Source: Xenoacremonium recifei
Lineage: Eukaryota; Ascomycota; Sordariomycetes; Hypocreales; Nectriaceae
Reading direction: 5' to 3'
DNA length: 64,000 bases
Assembly: GCA_012184525.1 (NCBI GenBank)
Contig: WOFQ01000024.1
Coordinates: 434,001-498,000 of the forward strand
The translations under genes and the position numbers were made by a program. The notes beneath the pieces are model-generated. The model was not told the DNA's origin and ran no database searches. It saw nothing but the letters and a program-made list of their open reading frames with translations. Positions 10,441 through 20,316 of this stretch are shown piece after piece (the first letter of the stretch is position 1; each line of letters begins with the position of its first letter).

Positions 10441-11262
10441 CTATCCCAAGACACCGCTCTGCAACACCTCGTCAAAGTCCCTTGCCCAGAACATCCTGTC
10501 TTCCGTCCTCCCTGACGCAACGTGTGGCACTTCACTCCCTACCCTGTTCAGCACTTTCAACAACTCCGTCTTTTCATCCGGCGCAATGACAACTCCCCTC
10601 CCGTCCAACAAACATGCCAGATCCGTTACGGAGTCACCAAAATAGACCATCGCATCATTCCCCTTCTCACTCACCAGCCGCCTCACCACCTCCCTCTTAT
10701 CCTCCCCATTCGTCATCATACTCCCACCCGTATCCAGAATCGCTGGCCCCTGAACCTCGCCCTCCGCTGAGAACTCATTTGACACGACATTCAGCGTATG
10801 CGGTTGCAACACGCCATGGATAAAAGATCTTGACCAGTTGACCGACACAACCGCCACATCCCAGCCTTTCTCCTGTGCAAGACTCAGCACATCAATAAAC
10901 CCCTTCCGGATCTCAACACGCCCGCTCGCTACCGCTTCCATGCCTGCTTTCACCAGCTCGACCTCCTCCATGCCCTCGAATAGCCGCGCCTTGCCAACTC
11001 GCTCCAGCGAACGCTCCTCCACGGCCTTGGAGCCTGCCAGGTAGCGCTGCTGCTCCTCCATTGTCGTTATTTCCGCGGCAGGTGTCGGCCACTGTTGCGC
11101 ATAGTCTTTCACATCCGCCACGTAATCGTCAACGACTCTCTTCCATGCTGCCTCCAGGTCCAGCCCACGATGCTCCTTCTGGTAGGCGATGGCGGAGCGA
11201 GCCAGTTCGTGGATGGTGTCTTTGACAGTGATGGTGCCGTCAAAGTCGAAAATGAGATACAT
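10441..11262 (-). CDS. HAD-superfamily phosphatase-like hydrolase
   Basis: One exon, 273 aa. The start is the first ATG, at 11262, placing the catalytic motif at the very N-terminus as usual for this superfamily. Motif I is DFDGTI (nucleophile D6, acid D8). A middle SVNWSRSF segment corresponds to motif II (Ser). A Lys precedes REVV (motif III). Motif IV is GDSVTDL. Together these form a complete HAD phosphatase active site for Mg2+-dependent phosphoester hydrolysis. It resembles fungal HAD proteins related to yeast cold-tolerance factors, but the substrate cannot be read from sequence. The frame is open upstream to 11349 without an ATG. Confidence 0.88.
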   Translation of the reverse strand: MYLIFDFDGTITVKDTIHELARSAIAYQKEHRGLDLEAAWKRVVDDYVADVKDYAQQWPTPAAEITTMEEQQRYLAGSKAVEERSLERVGKARLFEGMEEVELVKAGMEAVASGRVEIRKGFIDVLSLAQEKGWDVAVVSVNWSRSFIHGVLQPHTLNVVSNEFSAEGEVQGPAILDTGGSMMTNGEDKREVVRRLVSEKGNDAMVYFGDSVTDLACLLDGRGVVIAPDEKTELLKVLNRVGSEVPHVASGRTEDRMFWARDFDEVLQSGVLG

Positions 11263-11349
11263 CTTCGGCGGCGACTGGAAATTGAGGGCAGGAAGTTGCA
11301 AGTTGCGAGTTTCAGGTTCAGCCAACAAGCGATGATGTAAGGTAGCCAA

Positions 11350-11768
11350 GTCTCCAACTTATAGTCTCCAACTCAACCCATTATAGACGGTCGTGGAGGT
11401 GGAGCTCAAGTTGAATCCGCGAGCGGGAAACCCGGCTGTAAGCGATCTACGGGGAGACTGAATTCCTGCGAGCCAACTGACTAATCTTCGTAGAATCATT
11501 AATGAAGTCGAACAGACCAATTTATCTGGAGAGCGAGATGGTTGAAATGAGATGCTTAGGATATCAATACTGAGCATGCAAGAAACTTTAGACCCAAGCT
11601 TCACCTGGTCAATTTCATGAATGCTGTTACTTATTTTTCCCCTATTTCTATCAATGGTATCTTCATCCTCTAGGCTCGTGACGACCCTGAAACCTCACTC
11701 AATCCCGGAACGCCATGAGAAGCAAACCCTTCCAAACTCCTCTTACAACTCGTCCTCTCCAAATTCGC
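11350..11768. other. Intergenic, HAD promoter side and TFG2 3' side
   Basis: Roughly 420 bases without a supported gene. Short frames on both strands are not convincing. Confidence 0.5.
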
Positions 11769-13031
11769 CTAATTCGTGGGCAAGACGTCTTCCATCTCCT
11801 CACCCTCATCATCATCGCCATCGTCCATCGCCTCGGCGGCCGCCTCCTTAGACTCGGTACCAGCCTTGTCCCGGTAGGCCTCGCTCAAACAGTAGTGGTT
11901 CGCGAATCGGCCGCTCTTGTTGAGCACCGCGACGTCTTCGAGCACCTGTCGTAGGTATGTATCCGGCTGTTGCAACTTTTGACGAAGCGCCTTCATGGAC
12001 CAATACTGATACTGACGGAAGCAGTCGAAGATAAGATCCAAAAGCTGGTTTCGGGGAATACGAGCAGCCTTGAACACCTCGCCCTTCTTTGGTTTCGTGG
12101 CTTGGGGTGTGTTTTTCTAAGTTGTGGATTAGCGGCTGAGAATTTACAAGAACAGTGGCATTGCTTACGATGAAAGTCCCGCCCCAGTTGACGGCGCCTG
12201 CAGTACCAGGATTGATGATAGCAGATGCCTTGTTTCGACTGATGATCTGAAGCTTCGACTTAGATGTCTCGGCGTCCATCAACCGCTGCGCCAACAACCT
12301 CTCTTCTTCCCGCATGTCACGCGGCTCAACGCGAACATCGTACTGGATCTTACCAAAGATCTTGGTACGCTCTGCAATATCAGTCAGTCCTGGAAATGTC
12401 TCCCCACTACCAAAGCACCATCACTGACTAGGAACCGCCTTGCGGTAGTACGGCTGGAATCGACTTCGTCGGTCATACGTCGGCTTCTCGACGCCACCAG
12501 CCTTCTGCCTCAACAGCGAGGTCGGGATCCCAGCATTGGCAGCCTCCTGGCGCGCCTTGCTCCTCGCCTTGAATCCGGGGAGATCCTCCTCGCTGAAAAT
12601 GAAGTGGTTGTTGACGCTGTGCTCCGTCACGTCCAGGTCGTACTCGCGGGGGAGCAGCTGGTGCTCTGGGCAGTTCGGGTCGAGCAGCATCCGCAGCTTC
12701 GTCTATCAAACCTGTCAGGGAACCAACATCATGCACTTCAGTCTAAGTGGAATTGACGTACGTTGACGCCGCCATCAGGCTTCTGCTCGTTCCATGTCCG
12801 CAACGTGCCGATCTGGATCTCGTCGTCGTCGCTGAGCTTGTCCGTCAACTTCACCCAAGCGTCCCAGATATACTTCGGCACACGCGCCAGGTACAGTGTC
12901 TCGAAACTCCGGTTAGGCGCGTTCTTATCGTAAAACTCCAAGTCGCCCGCGTCTTCGTACAGATCATCCTCGTCGACAGGAGCAGGTGACTTCGTGTCGG
13001 GGTCGGGCTTGATGAAGCTCGCGTCGGCCAT
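11769..13031 (-). CDS. TFG2: Transcription initiation factor TFIIF beta subunit (Tfg2/RAP30)
   Basis: Predicted complement(join(11769..12116,12169..12371,12429..12702,12762..13031)), 364 aa, three introns. With the alpha subunit it loads RNA polymerase II onto promoters. The N-terminal dimerisation barrel is seen in DLEFYDKNAPNRSFETLYLARVPKY and the LRTW stretch. The central linker holds FGKIQYDVRVEPRD. The C-terminal winged helix is ARIPRNQLLDLIFDCFR...YWSMKALRQKLQQP, residues about 262-330, ending in an acidic tail. ATG 13031 has an AAG context. It diverges from the elongin A gene, 636 bases away, so two Pol II factors share an upstream region. Confidence 0.93.
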
Positions 13032-13667
13032 CTTGGCGAACGTCCTCAAGGACAGCAAAAGCGAGCGCAGTGGCGTTTACTCCAAAGAATTGTCTCGGGG
13101 TCGACAGCCTGATATCAGAATGGCGATGTCCCGTGGAGCAAGAGGAAACAAAGACAGAGTCCAGTTCCCTTTGATGGATGAACAAGGCTCCAGTGACGAA
13201 ATGGGCGAGGCTAAGGATGGAGCTGCTGAGCTGAGGCGCTGGAGCCTCCGTTTGTGCTTTGTGGGGAGCAGTGGCTGGGCCGTTTGTGGCGCAGCGGCAC
13301 TGTGTGGCCCCGAGGCTCTTGTCTTATTAGTGGGCGGCGGTCTCTGTCATGGCGACAGCCTCATAAAAACACAATAAAGTGTAGTTTCACTACAGCTTAA
13401 AGAAACTGCTGCCTCAAAGAAACTCCCCTTCCCTTCGGATATATCTGGGCCCTTGTCGGACTCCAAGCTGTCAATCCTTCTCTTTTATATCAGTTCTTCT
13501 CCCTTGCATCCTCCACCCTCTCTTTGTCTACCTCGACAGTCTGCTCCACGATGCCCCAGCTTGTCCATGATTCACACGATCCGTTCTCAACCACCAACTC
13601 CCAGCTATAATCACCATTCCCTGTTTCTCCTTTACTGACGGGCCGGGCAATCGCGTCGACGCCTACA
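13032..13667. promoter_or_regulatory. Divergent promoter region TFG2 / elongin A
   Basis: A 636-base gap between head-to-head starts. A CT-rich stretch (about 13480-13560) precedes the elongin A ATG, typical of fungal leaders. No specific factor site is claimed. Confidence 0.5.
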
Positions 13668-14972
13668 ATGCCCGTCAAGTCCCTCGTCGACCTGGCCAAG
13701 GCGGCCTGCCTCAAGAACATCCGCGAGCTCGACAGCGTCGGCGACTACCTGCCCTATGAGAACGTCCGCGACATCCTCCTCAAGGTCGACAATGCTCCTC
13801 AACTCCGCCAAATTGAGCTCAACTCGCCGCAGGTTGAGGGCGAGACGGGCGAGATCTGGCTGCGGCTGATTGAGCGCGACTTTCCCATGGAGTACAAGGC
13901 CAAGGCCTACAAGCCTCCAGACCCCAAGAAGTGGTACCGCGTGTGGGAGAAGTACAAGAAGGACCACGATGCGGCGCTGCAGGCGAGCGAGAAGAAGCTC
14001 ATGAACGCACTGGCCGGGCTCAAGCAGGACAAGGAGAAGAACGAGAGCCGCATCGTCGACCGCAAGCAACTCCCTCGAAGCTTACGTGCAGCGGCTGCTC
14101 CAGCGAGAAAGACATGGGGCCAGCCTCGAGACCCGAACGGCGCGACGCTGACCTTTGGCCGCGGCAGCCGAACCAAGACCGTCAACGGGGCCAGCGTCAT
14201 GCGCAAGGTCCGGCGGGAGGTCAAGGAGATCGCCAGCATCCATGGAGCGCTCTCACGGCCTACCCACGGGTCCGGGTCCGGTTCCGGGTCCTCTCGCCGA
14301 ACACAACTGAACCGGGCGCCGGCTGCCATGGTTAACGACATTCGCCGGTCTGTCCAGCCTGTGTTCCGTCCGGCGCCCAAGGAGGCCTTCCAGTCGACCG
14401 CTGTGCAGGAGTACGAGCAGCGTGCAACCTTCCTCTCTGATTCAGAGGACGATGACCAGGATGAACTCTTTGATGAGGACGAAGAGGAGGACGATGATCC
14501 AGTTCTTTCGGCCGGCGGCAAATCCAGCACCAGACCATCTTATCCTTCTCCTCGGAGGCCTACTGGACAGCAACTCGCGTCGCGTACTCGAATTCCTCCG
14601 CAGAGCTCATCCAGTACTGCAACCTCGCTCAGCACGAAGAAAGCCGCGAATACTCCCGTCTCAAAACGCTCCGGCATTCTATCCAACAGCTACAAACCAC
14701 CCACTGCAAAGCCTCCTACGAAACCACTCAGCTCAAGCTCTGCAGCACCAGCAGCCTCTACTAAGACTCCCAAGCCCGTAGATCTGCCAGATCTAACCAA
14801 GACTCCGACACATCACCTCCCTCGAACTCAAACATCACCGCCTCCAGCAGCTGCTCCCGGTCCATCTTCGCCGCCACCCCTTGCCGGCAGCCCACCCCCC
14901 GCATCATCAAACGGCATACCACGCAAGCGAAAAGCTCCCAGCATCTTTATGAGTCGCAAGAAGCGATCTTGA
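13668..14972 (+). CDS. ELA1: Elongin-A family (transcription elongation factor SIII subunit A)
   Basis: One exon, 434 aa. The elongin A domain occupies about residues 1-110: it begins MPVKSLVDLAKAACLKNIREL, then a VGDYLPYENVRDILLKV segment equivalent to the BC-box/F-box-like elongin-C-binding helix, and RLIERDFP. In yeast Ela1 partners elongin C in a ubiquitin ligase that removes stalled Pol II. The remaining 300 residues are Ser/Pro/Arg-rich and disordered, with an acidic block DDDQDELFDEDEEEDDD near residue 265 and a basic C-terminus (RKRKAPS, SRKKRS) that may act as a nuclear signal. Divergent to TFIIF-beta. Confidence 0.88.
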   Translation: MPVKSLVDLAKAACLKNIRELDSVGDYLPYENVRDILLKVDNAPQLRQIELNSPQVEGETGEIWLRLIERDFPMEYKAKAYKPPDPKKWYRVWEKYKKDHDAALQASEKKLMNALAGLKQDKEKNESRIVDRKQLPRSLRAAAAPARKTWGQPRDPNGATLTFGRGSRTKTVNGASVMRKVRREVKEIASIHGALSRPTHGSGSGSGSSRRTQLNRAPAAMVNDIRRSVQPVFRPAPKEAFQSTAVQEYEQRATFLSDSEDDDQDELFDEDEEEDDDPVLSAGGKSSTRPSYPSPRRPTGQQLASRTRIPPQSSSSTATSLSTKKAANTPVSKRSGILSNSYKPPTAKPPTKPLSSSSAAPAASTKTPKPVDLPDLTKTPTHHLPRTQTSPPPAAAPGPSSPPPLAGSPPPASSNGIPRKRKAPSIFMSRKKRS

Positions 14973-15561
14973 GCGTCAAGTGTATCCTATAACGATTATA
15001 TAATGACATAATACCTTTGTTTTCAGTCTCGTGGTTTCTATTTGCTTTCATATCTGGTTTCGTCATGGAAGCGGCAGTAGAAGAAGTTGCATATCGGAGT
15101 TTGAGCGTTAGGAAAGGTTCGGAATGGCTATGAACTTAAGAAACTCGGTTATATGAAGGTCAGGTTATGAAGGGAACTCGGAAATCCATGTGCTAGAAAT
15201 TTATCTAGGAAACATGGTCGTGTATGGTAGTCATGTGTATCAAACTGTAAATGTCTGGATTTGGAATGAGCCGGCTCCCATACTTCGATAGTAAAGGGCG
15301 GCTGGGATCGAATGAATGATGAACGGTGCACTCCTTCTTTCGGCCGTGCTCATTATCATATCTAAAACGCCTTTCGAAGGCACATCACATCCATGGTTGC
15401 CTATAGAATAGCTTGCTCATCCATGTCGTCTCGTCATTCCAGCCAACATGCGTTCCCGTTGAACGCTAGAGATTAGAAGTTGAGATCTCCGTCGTCATCC
15501 GCGCTTCCATAGGGTTGTTGCAAAGTCCCCCCAACCATCTATCAGCTATTCGGCCTCGGGT
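14973..15561. other. Intergenic between convergent elongin A and NEDD8 genes
   Basis: AT-rich 3' flanks of two convergent genes. No gene seen. Confidence 0.5.
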
Positions 15562-15973
15562 CTATTGTCCGCCTCGGAGCGCGAGAACGAGATGCAGGGT
15601 GTCGCCGGCGATGAGGTTGTATTCGGTAGCAGTCTTGTCGTCAGCCCTGTATCGCAAACAGTTAGGAGCATGGACGCAGTATGGGCGAAGGGGAGGGAGG
15701 TTCGCGCTCACATTTGCTTGCCGCCGTGGATCAGACGTTGCTGCACGGGAGGGATGCCTTCCTTCTCCTCGACCTTTTCCTTGATCTGCGAGACCTATGC
15801 ACCCTATGCTTAGCACTCCGAGGCTTTCTTGCGACTTGGCAGTCCCTATACCTTGTAGTCCATCTCGATGTCGAGCTCGATCTCCTTGCCCGTGAGAGTT
15901 CGGACCCTGGTGAATCGCCGTCAGTCCGTGGCGCGCCTCGAGCTGCTGGCAAGACTGCTTACTTGATCAACAT
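15562..15973 (-). CDS. RUB1: Ubiquitin-like modifier NEDD8/Rub1
   Basis: Predicted complement(join(15562..15646,15712..15794,15852..15906,15963..15973)), 77 aa in four small exons of 85, 83, 55 and 11 coding nt. It is conjugated to cullins to activate cullin-RING ubiquitin ligases. The protein starts MLIKVRTLTGKEIELDIE and aligns without gaps to NEDD8. It has E12 and E14, I44, K48 and the NEDD8-specific A72 (ubiquitin has Arg), ending LALRGG at 71-76. Only one residue (Q77) follows G76, so the precursor needs removal of a single Gln before activation. Introns are 56, 57 and 65 nt with GT-AG ends. Confidence 0.95.
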
Positions 15974-16751
15974 GTTGACGGAGCCTTCGGGCCGAGCTTT
16001 TGGTGTGAAGCAAAGGAGTTTGGTGGCTTGCGCAGCGCTGGTTGGGGTTTCGAGGTTCGAGGGTGAAGGCTTTGAGGTGGGATTACTTGCGCATGGGATA
16101 TCGCAAGGTCGGAAGAGGTACTTGGAGATTCCCCGGAATGCCTAGAAATCATGGTGGGGTAGAGGGGTCATGCTTCTACCTACGGTGAATTATTACTAAG
16201 GAACGACCAACACTCGATCTAACGGACCAAGGCTTTATGAATCATGCAAACAGTGAGAAATGAGTATCTTGAATATCCCACTTAACAAGTCCTGAAAGGA
16301 TTTCTCAATAAATAGCATGAAAATTTGCTTCTTTCCCCGAGTCCTATGATGATACAGGGTAGCTAAACAGCAGGATTTCCATTTCGACCGTTCAAGATCC
16401 CCGTGCCTTGATATAGCAGTTATTCAACAAGTAGATATAAGTAGGATTTCATCTATGAATTAATCTGGCACCTTTTCTAGCTTTAGAGCTGGTAGGGGTT
16501 GAAATGAAGTCAATAATACCAAGTAACTCATCTGAGGACCTGGCAAGAAGGCAAACGGGTCCCAATACAACCAAACGAGAACATCAAAAATACCAAAATA
16601 ACACACACATTTCCAGGCAGTCATCTTTTTTTTTCACTACCGTTATCCCTATTATACAGTGCCTGCTAACTTCTCACCTAGACATACAGTGGAGATTCCC
16701 GGTCTTCGCCGCCACGTCTCACGCCTCCTCTTTACATAGATACACACACTC
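15974..16751. other. Intergenic: NEDD8 upstream region and PHB2 3' flank
   Basis: About 780 bases. AT-rich toward 16200-16650. No supported gene; a frame at 16504 onward covers the prohibitin 3' part antisense and is rejected. Confidence 0.5.
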
Positions 16752-17819
16752 TCAGTTCTTGTCCTCCTTCTCAAAGACATTAAGCCCCAAGCCCTCCGAG
16801 TCCAGCAACAGCCGATTCCGCGAGCCAGACTCCTGCATGTTCGCCGCGATCTGGCGCGCGTTTTCGATCTTCTTGAGCTCGACGTACGCCTTGTTCTTCT
16901 TGATAGCCTCGCCGATCAGCTCGGCCGAGCGCGCCTCACCCTGCGCCTTAACCACCATGGCCTGCTTCTCCTGGCGCGCCTTGTCGACGACAAAGGCGGC
17001 GCGCTGGGCCTCCTGCTGGGCGACCTGCTTGGCCTCGACGGCGGCCGTGAACTCGGGCGAGAAGGCGAGGTGCTGTACGAGAGTTAGTGGACGGAGCCGA
17101 GGGAGGGGATTTTGGGGAGTCGTACTGTTAGGGAGACATCGTCGAGGAGGATGTTGAAGCGTGCAGCTCGGCGGGAGAGGTTCTCCCGCACCAGCCGGGC
17201 CACCATCTCTCGCTGGGTAATCAGCTGGCTGGCGTTGAACTGCGCCACCACGCTCTTGAGCACCTCGTTGACAATGGACGGCAGCACCCGCTCATCGTAG
17301 TCGGAGCCCAGCGTTCGATAGATCTGGGGCAGCGCATCGACCTTCGGCCGGGAGAGCACTCGGCAGGTGATGTTGACCATCTGCAGGTCCTTGGTGCCGG
17401 TCAACGAGGCGACATTGCGCGGCTTGGCTCGAACGTCGTAGACGATGGGCGTCTCCAGCCAGGGGATCATGATGTGCGTGCCTGTGTGTACATCCGTCAG
17501 CATCCATTCGCCCACAAAACGCAGCATGGCAACATCTGCCCGGCATCTCCGAGTTCCGTCCAAACGCACCTTCGTTGTAGATCTCCTTGCTCACGCCGCT
17601 TATCCTCCGGTACTTGATGGCCCGGTGACCACCATCGACGTTGAACAGCGAGTTTGACAGCAGATAGGCACCGCCAGCCAGCAGAATGCCGCCGAAGAGA
17701 GCACCGCCAGCGGCTCGAGCCATCTGAGGGCCGCCGCCGCCGCCGTAGGAACCGCCGCGGGCCTGCATCTGGCGCAGGCGTCGCATGGCCTCCTCCTGCC
17801 AGTTGTTCTGTCCCGACAT
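16752..17819 (-). CDS. PHB2: Prohibitin-2 (mitochondrial inner membrane)
   Basis: Predicted complement(join(16752..17072,17126..17481,17570..17819)), 308 aa, close to the usual 310 for Phb2. Prohibitin-1 and -2 form a ring in the inner mitochondrial membrane that stabilises membrane proteins and lipids. There is a Gly-rich N-terminus with one membrane segment (about 36-57, GALFGGILLAGGAYLLS). The PHB/SPFH domain follows (NVDGGHRAIKYRRISGV, THIMIPWLETPIVYDVR, NITCRVLSRP, YDERVLPSIVNEVLKSVVA). A C-terminal coiled coil (AAFVVDKARQEKQAMVVKAQ) and the conserved LLLDSEGLGLNV tail finish it. The long N-terminus and the tail favour Phb2 over Phb1. Confidence 0.95.
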
Positions 17820-18112
17820 GGTTGCAAGCGAAGAGATTGTGCGGCTGCGATCGGGATTCGAAGCTGTCGTCAAAGTCGTCGAGCCTGGAGATGGTCTGAA
17901 GGCTTGAGGAGCGGATCTCTTGAAGCTGTCATGCCGATGGATCCAGTTTTTTCCGGCCGCCTGAGGTTGAGGCAGCTCCCTTACGTAAGTCGCCGACGCT
18001 CGTCAAAAACCGCTGCTCTCCACTGTTAGGACTTGGATGGTACCAAATCATATTTGTTTGTTTCAATTCATTTCAAAATGGGGATAATCAAATATTCATC
18101 ATCTTGAATGCT
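17820..18112. other. PHB2 upstream region
   Basis: Just under 300 bases with no gene recognised. Confidence 0.5.
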
Positions 18113-18814
18113 TCAAAGATCTGGAAGCTTTTCCATCAGTGCATACTTGGGCACCACCCGTCTGTTTGGTTGTTTGCGCTTGCGGTCCCACCACCTAACT
18201 TCGCCCTTTGGCAGCGCCGGAATTCCCCAGTTCTTCATCCATCGACTGCCTGCGATTTCAGCAGCCTTAGCTTGCTCCTCAGGATTCCTTTTTAACATGG
18301 ATCTAAGGAGATCTTCCAAGTCAGCCAGCTCTTCGTTCGCTATTCGAATCGTGTCGCCGTCTGTTCGGACCCTCTGAATGTCGTCCATCGCGAGTTTCCA
18401 GAGACTCTTCTCTTTGTCGTCGTCCAGAACGGTTTGCTGGTGCGGTGGCTCCTGGAGATATGCGACTAGTTTCCCAAACGGAGTCCCCGGATGACGCTTT
18501 CCGACGTATAGTTTGATGATTATGGTAGCCAGTATTCGTACATCGCCAGCTGGACTCGCATCAGGGCGATAAAGTTTTGCTCCTTCTGCTGTAAATCGAA
18601 TCTGCTTTAGGTTGGGCCGCCTGTGCAATGGGGCTAGACGCTCGAGTTGATCACCGAGTGGTATCTCGAGTGGGTGGTAATGCGATACGTCCTGAATGAG
18701 CCTGGCAGAGACAACCCTTATACTCTCGAGTGGCGCGGGGTTGCTGTCATCATCCTCGTCGCTGGGATGCGACGTGTCGAGATTTCGCCGAGGCCAGGGG
18801 TTTATTGCCTTCAT
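18113..18814 (-). CDS. Protein-kinase-like C-lobe fragment (possible pseudogene)
   Basis: Open frame of 233 aa from ATG 18814; the frame stays open without ATG to 18892. The second half looks like the end of a kinase fold: AGDVRILATIIIKLYVGKRHPG fits the helix-F region (usually SDVWSLG...) and DLLRSMLKRNPEEQAKAAEIAGSRWMKNW fits the helix-H/I end of the C-lobe. The N-lobe, the catalytic HRD loop and the DFG motif are all missing, so it cannot be an active kinase as read. Either 5' exons were missed, or this is a decayed or truncated copy. Neighbours give no clue. Confidence 0.4.
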   Translation of the reverse strand: MKAINPWPRRNLDTSHPSDEDDDSNPAPLESIRVVSARLIQDVSHYHPLEIPLGDQLERLAPLHRRPNLKQIRFTAEGAKLYRPDASPAGDVRILATIIIKLYVGKRHPGTPFGKLVAYLQEPPHQQTVLDDDKEKSLWKLAMDDIQRVRTDGDTIRIANEELADLEDLLRSMLKRNPEEQAKAAEIAGSRWMKNWGIPALPKGEVRWWDRKRKQPNRRVVPKYALMEKLPDL

Positions 18815-20316
18815 TTCTATTATATTGATCAAAAGGAAGTCACCCTGGAGGCAAGTCGACTTGGAGGCGGCGTCTTCAAGCGAAGTCGCCTGTCACGGGC
18901 TTATAACTTACACCTCATAGAATATGCGTGTGTCTTTTCTTTGTTAGTTAGGAATGCTAGTAAGTATTGTCTCTACGATAGCTTCCCCGCCTAGGTATTG
19001 TCTTCATCCAGCCATCATCACACGGCATACAGCATAGACAACCCTGCCAGCAACGCTATACGATGACTGGACACCGTCAAATTGGACTTCACAGTGATCA
19101 GCGAACCGCTCGACGCTTCCCCGCCCTCGTCACCTGCATTACTTAAGCCCTCACGGGCGATCTAATTTTGTGATGGTTCGTGCATCGTGCCCTCGGCCAA
19201 CAGCAAAGTGCACGTCCGGGCCGGTGCAGAAGCGTGAGAGACAACAGCCGAACGCATGCAGCTGACCAGCCAACCAACCAACAGGTGAAGGGGCCGGTTT
19301 AGAGTGCATCCACGTTCTGCAGCGCACATCTCTCGAGTCCTCACTCATCTCATCGTTAGCGGTTCCTGGTGGTGATGGTGGTGATCGTGAAGTGGCAGCT
19401 GTCAGTTGATGACACTCAATTCCCACCCCATCCATCTCACCACCACCATTGCATTGCCTGACCCCCTCCCCTATATCGCCTCATTTCATCTCATCTTTTT
19501 CCACGTTTTCAATAATGCTCCGCGCATCGCTCACAAAATCAATATCACATCCCCGTCCCGCTGTTCTGCTCTCTAGCCGCCGAGTCGGCGCTCCCCCACC
19601 ACCATTGGACTCATCCCTGCCACCACCAGCCCAATCACGACTCACCTCTCCGTTGTTTCGCGCGCGCTAGCCAACACGTTTCCTGCCGTCATTTAATTAT
19701 AGAAACCGGGAGTTGGGCATCTGGTCGCTCTCATTGGTTGCGCACCCTCATCTCATCGGTCGATGGCCTGGAGTTCAAGCTCCCACTTACACGCCTGCTG
19801 CCCGGCCGCAATGCATGTCTATCCGGCGCAAGCACACCTGCTCGCCGGCAAATCGACATCTAGTAACCACTCACGGCGCGCCGGACGCGCTGGTCTGCTG
19901 GATATCCGCAGACTCGGCCTGCCATGGCCCCATCTTCATGCCTACTGTCCGTAGCCGCTCTGCCATCCAGTCGTGCCCCTCGTGCTCTCCCTCTCTTAAG
20001 AGCTTTGCCGCTCCCCGGCCGACCGCCTGGGTCTCTTCTCCTTCTCCGCATTCACTTCTCCTCCGTCCTCTAGCCTTGAGCTGCTGTGGTCGTCGCCCTT
20101 TCTTTTTGTTATCCATTAGATGCTTCGTTGACCGAGGCCGCCTATCGTTGAACAGTTACACATCCATCCACCGACCTGACGCCGGACGTCGACCCAACTA
20201 ATATCAGTAAGCCCAGTCCAAAGTTAGCGATTGCTCGCGAACTCTCTGGGCCTTTTCTTGCCTCTTCAAAAAAGTTACCCAAACAAGACACGACCTCACG
20301 TGGTTGCAAAGAAAAC
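18815..20316. other. Long upstream region of the methyltransferase gene
   Basis: About 1.5 kb with no confirmed gene. The part from 19440 on is CT-rich, suggesting a long transcribed leader. A 51-codon ATG frame at 19515-19670 (basic, Ser/Pro-rich, beginning MLRASLTKSIS) could be an upstream ORF. A GTAAGC at 20207 could be the donor of a leader intron. Confidence 0.4.

Noticed and set aside
12473..12736. 87-codon minus-strand frame overlapping TFIIF-beta exon 2
   Set aside because: Wrong phase of the same exon.
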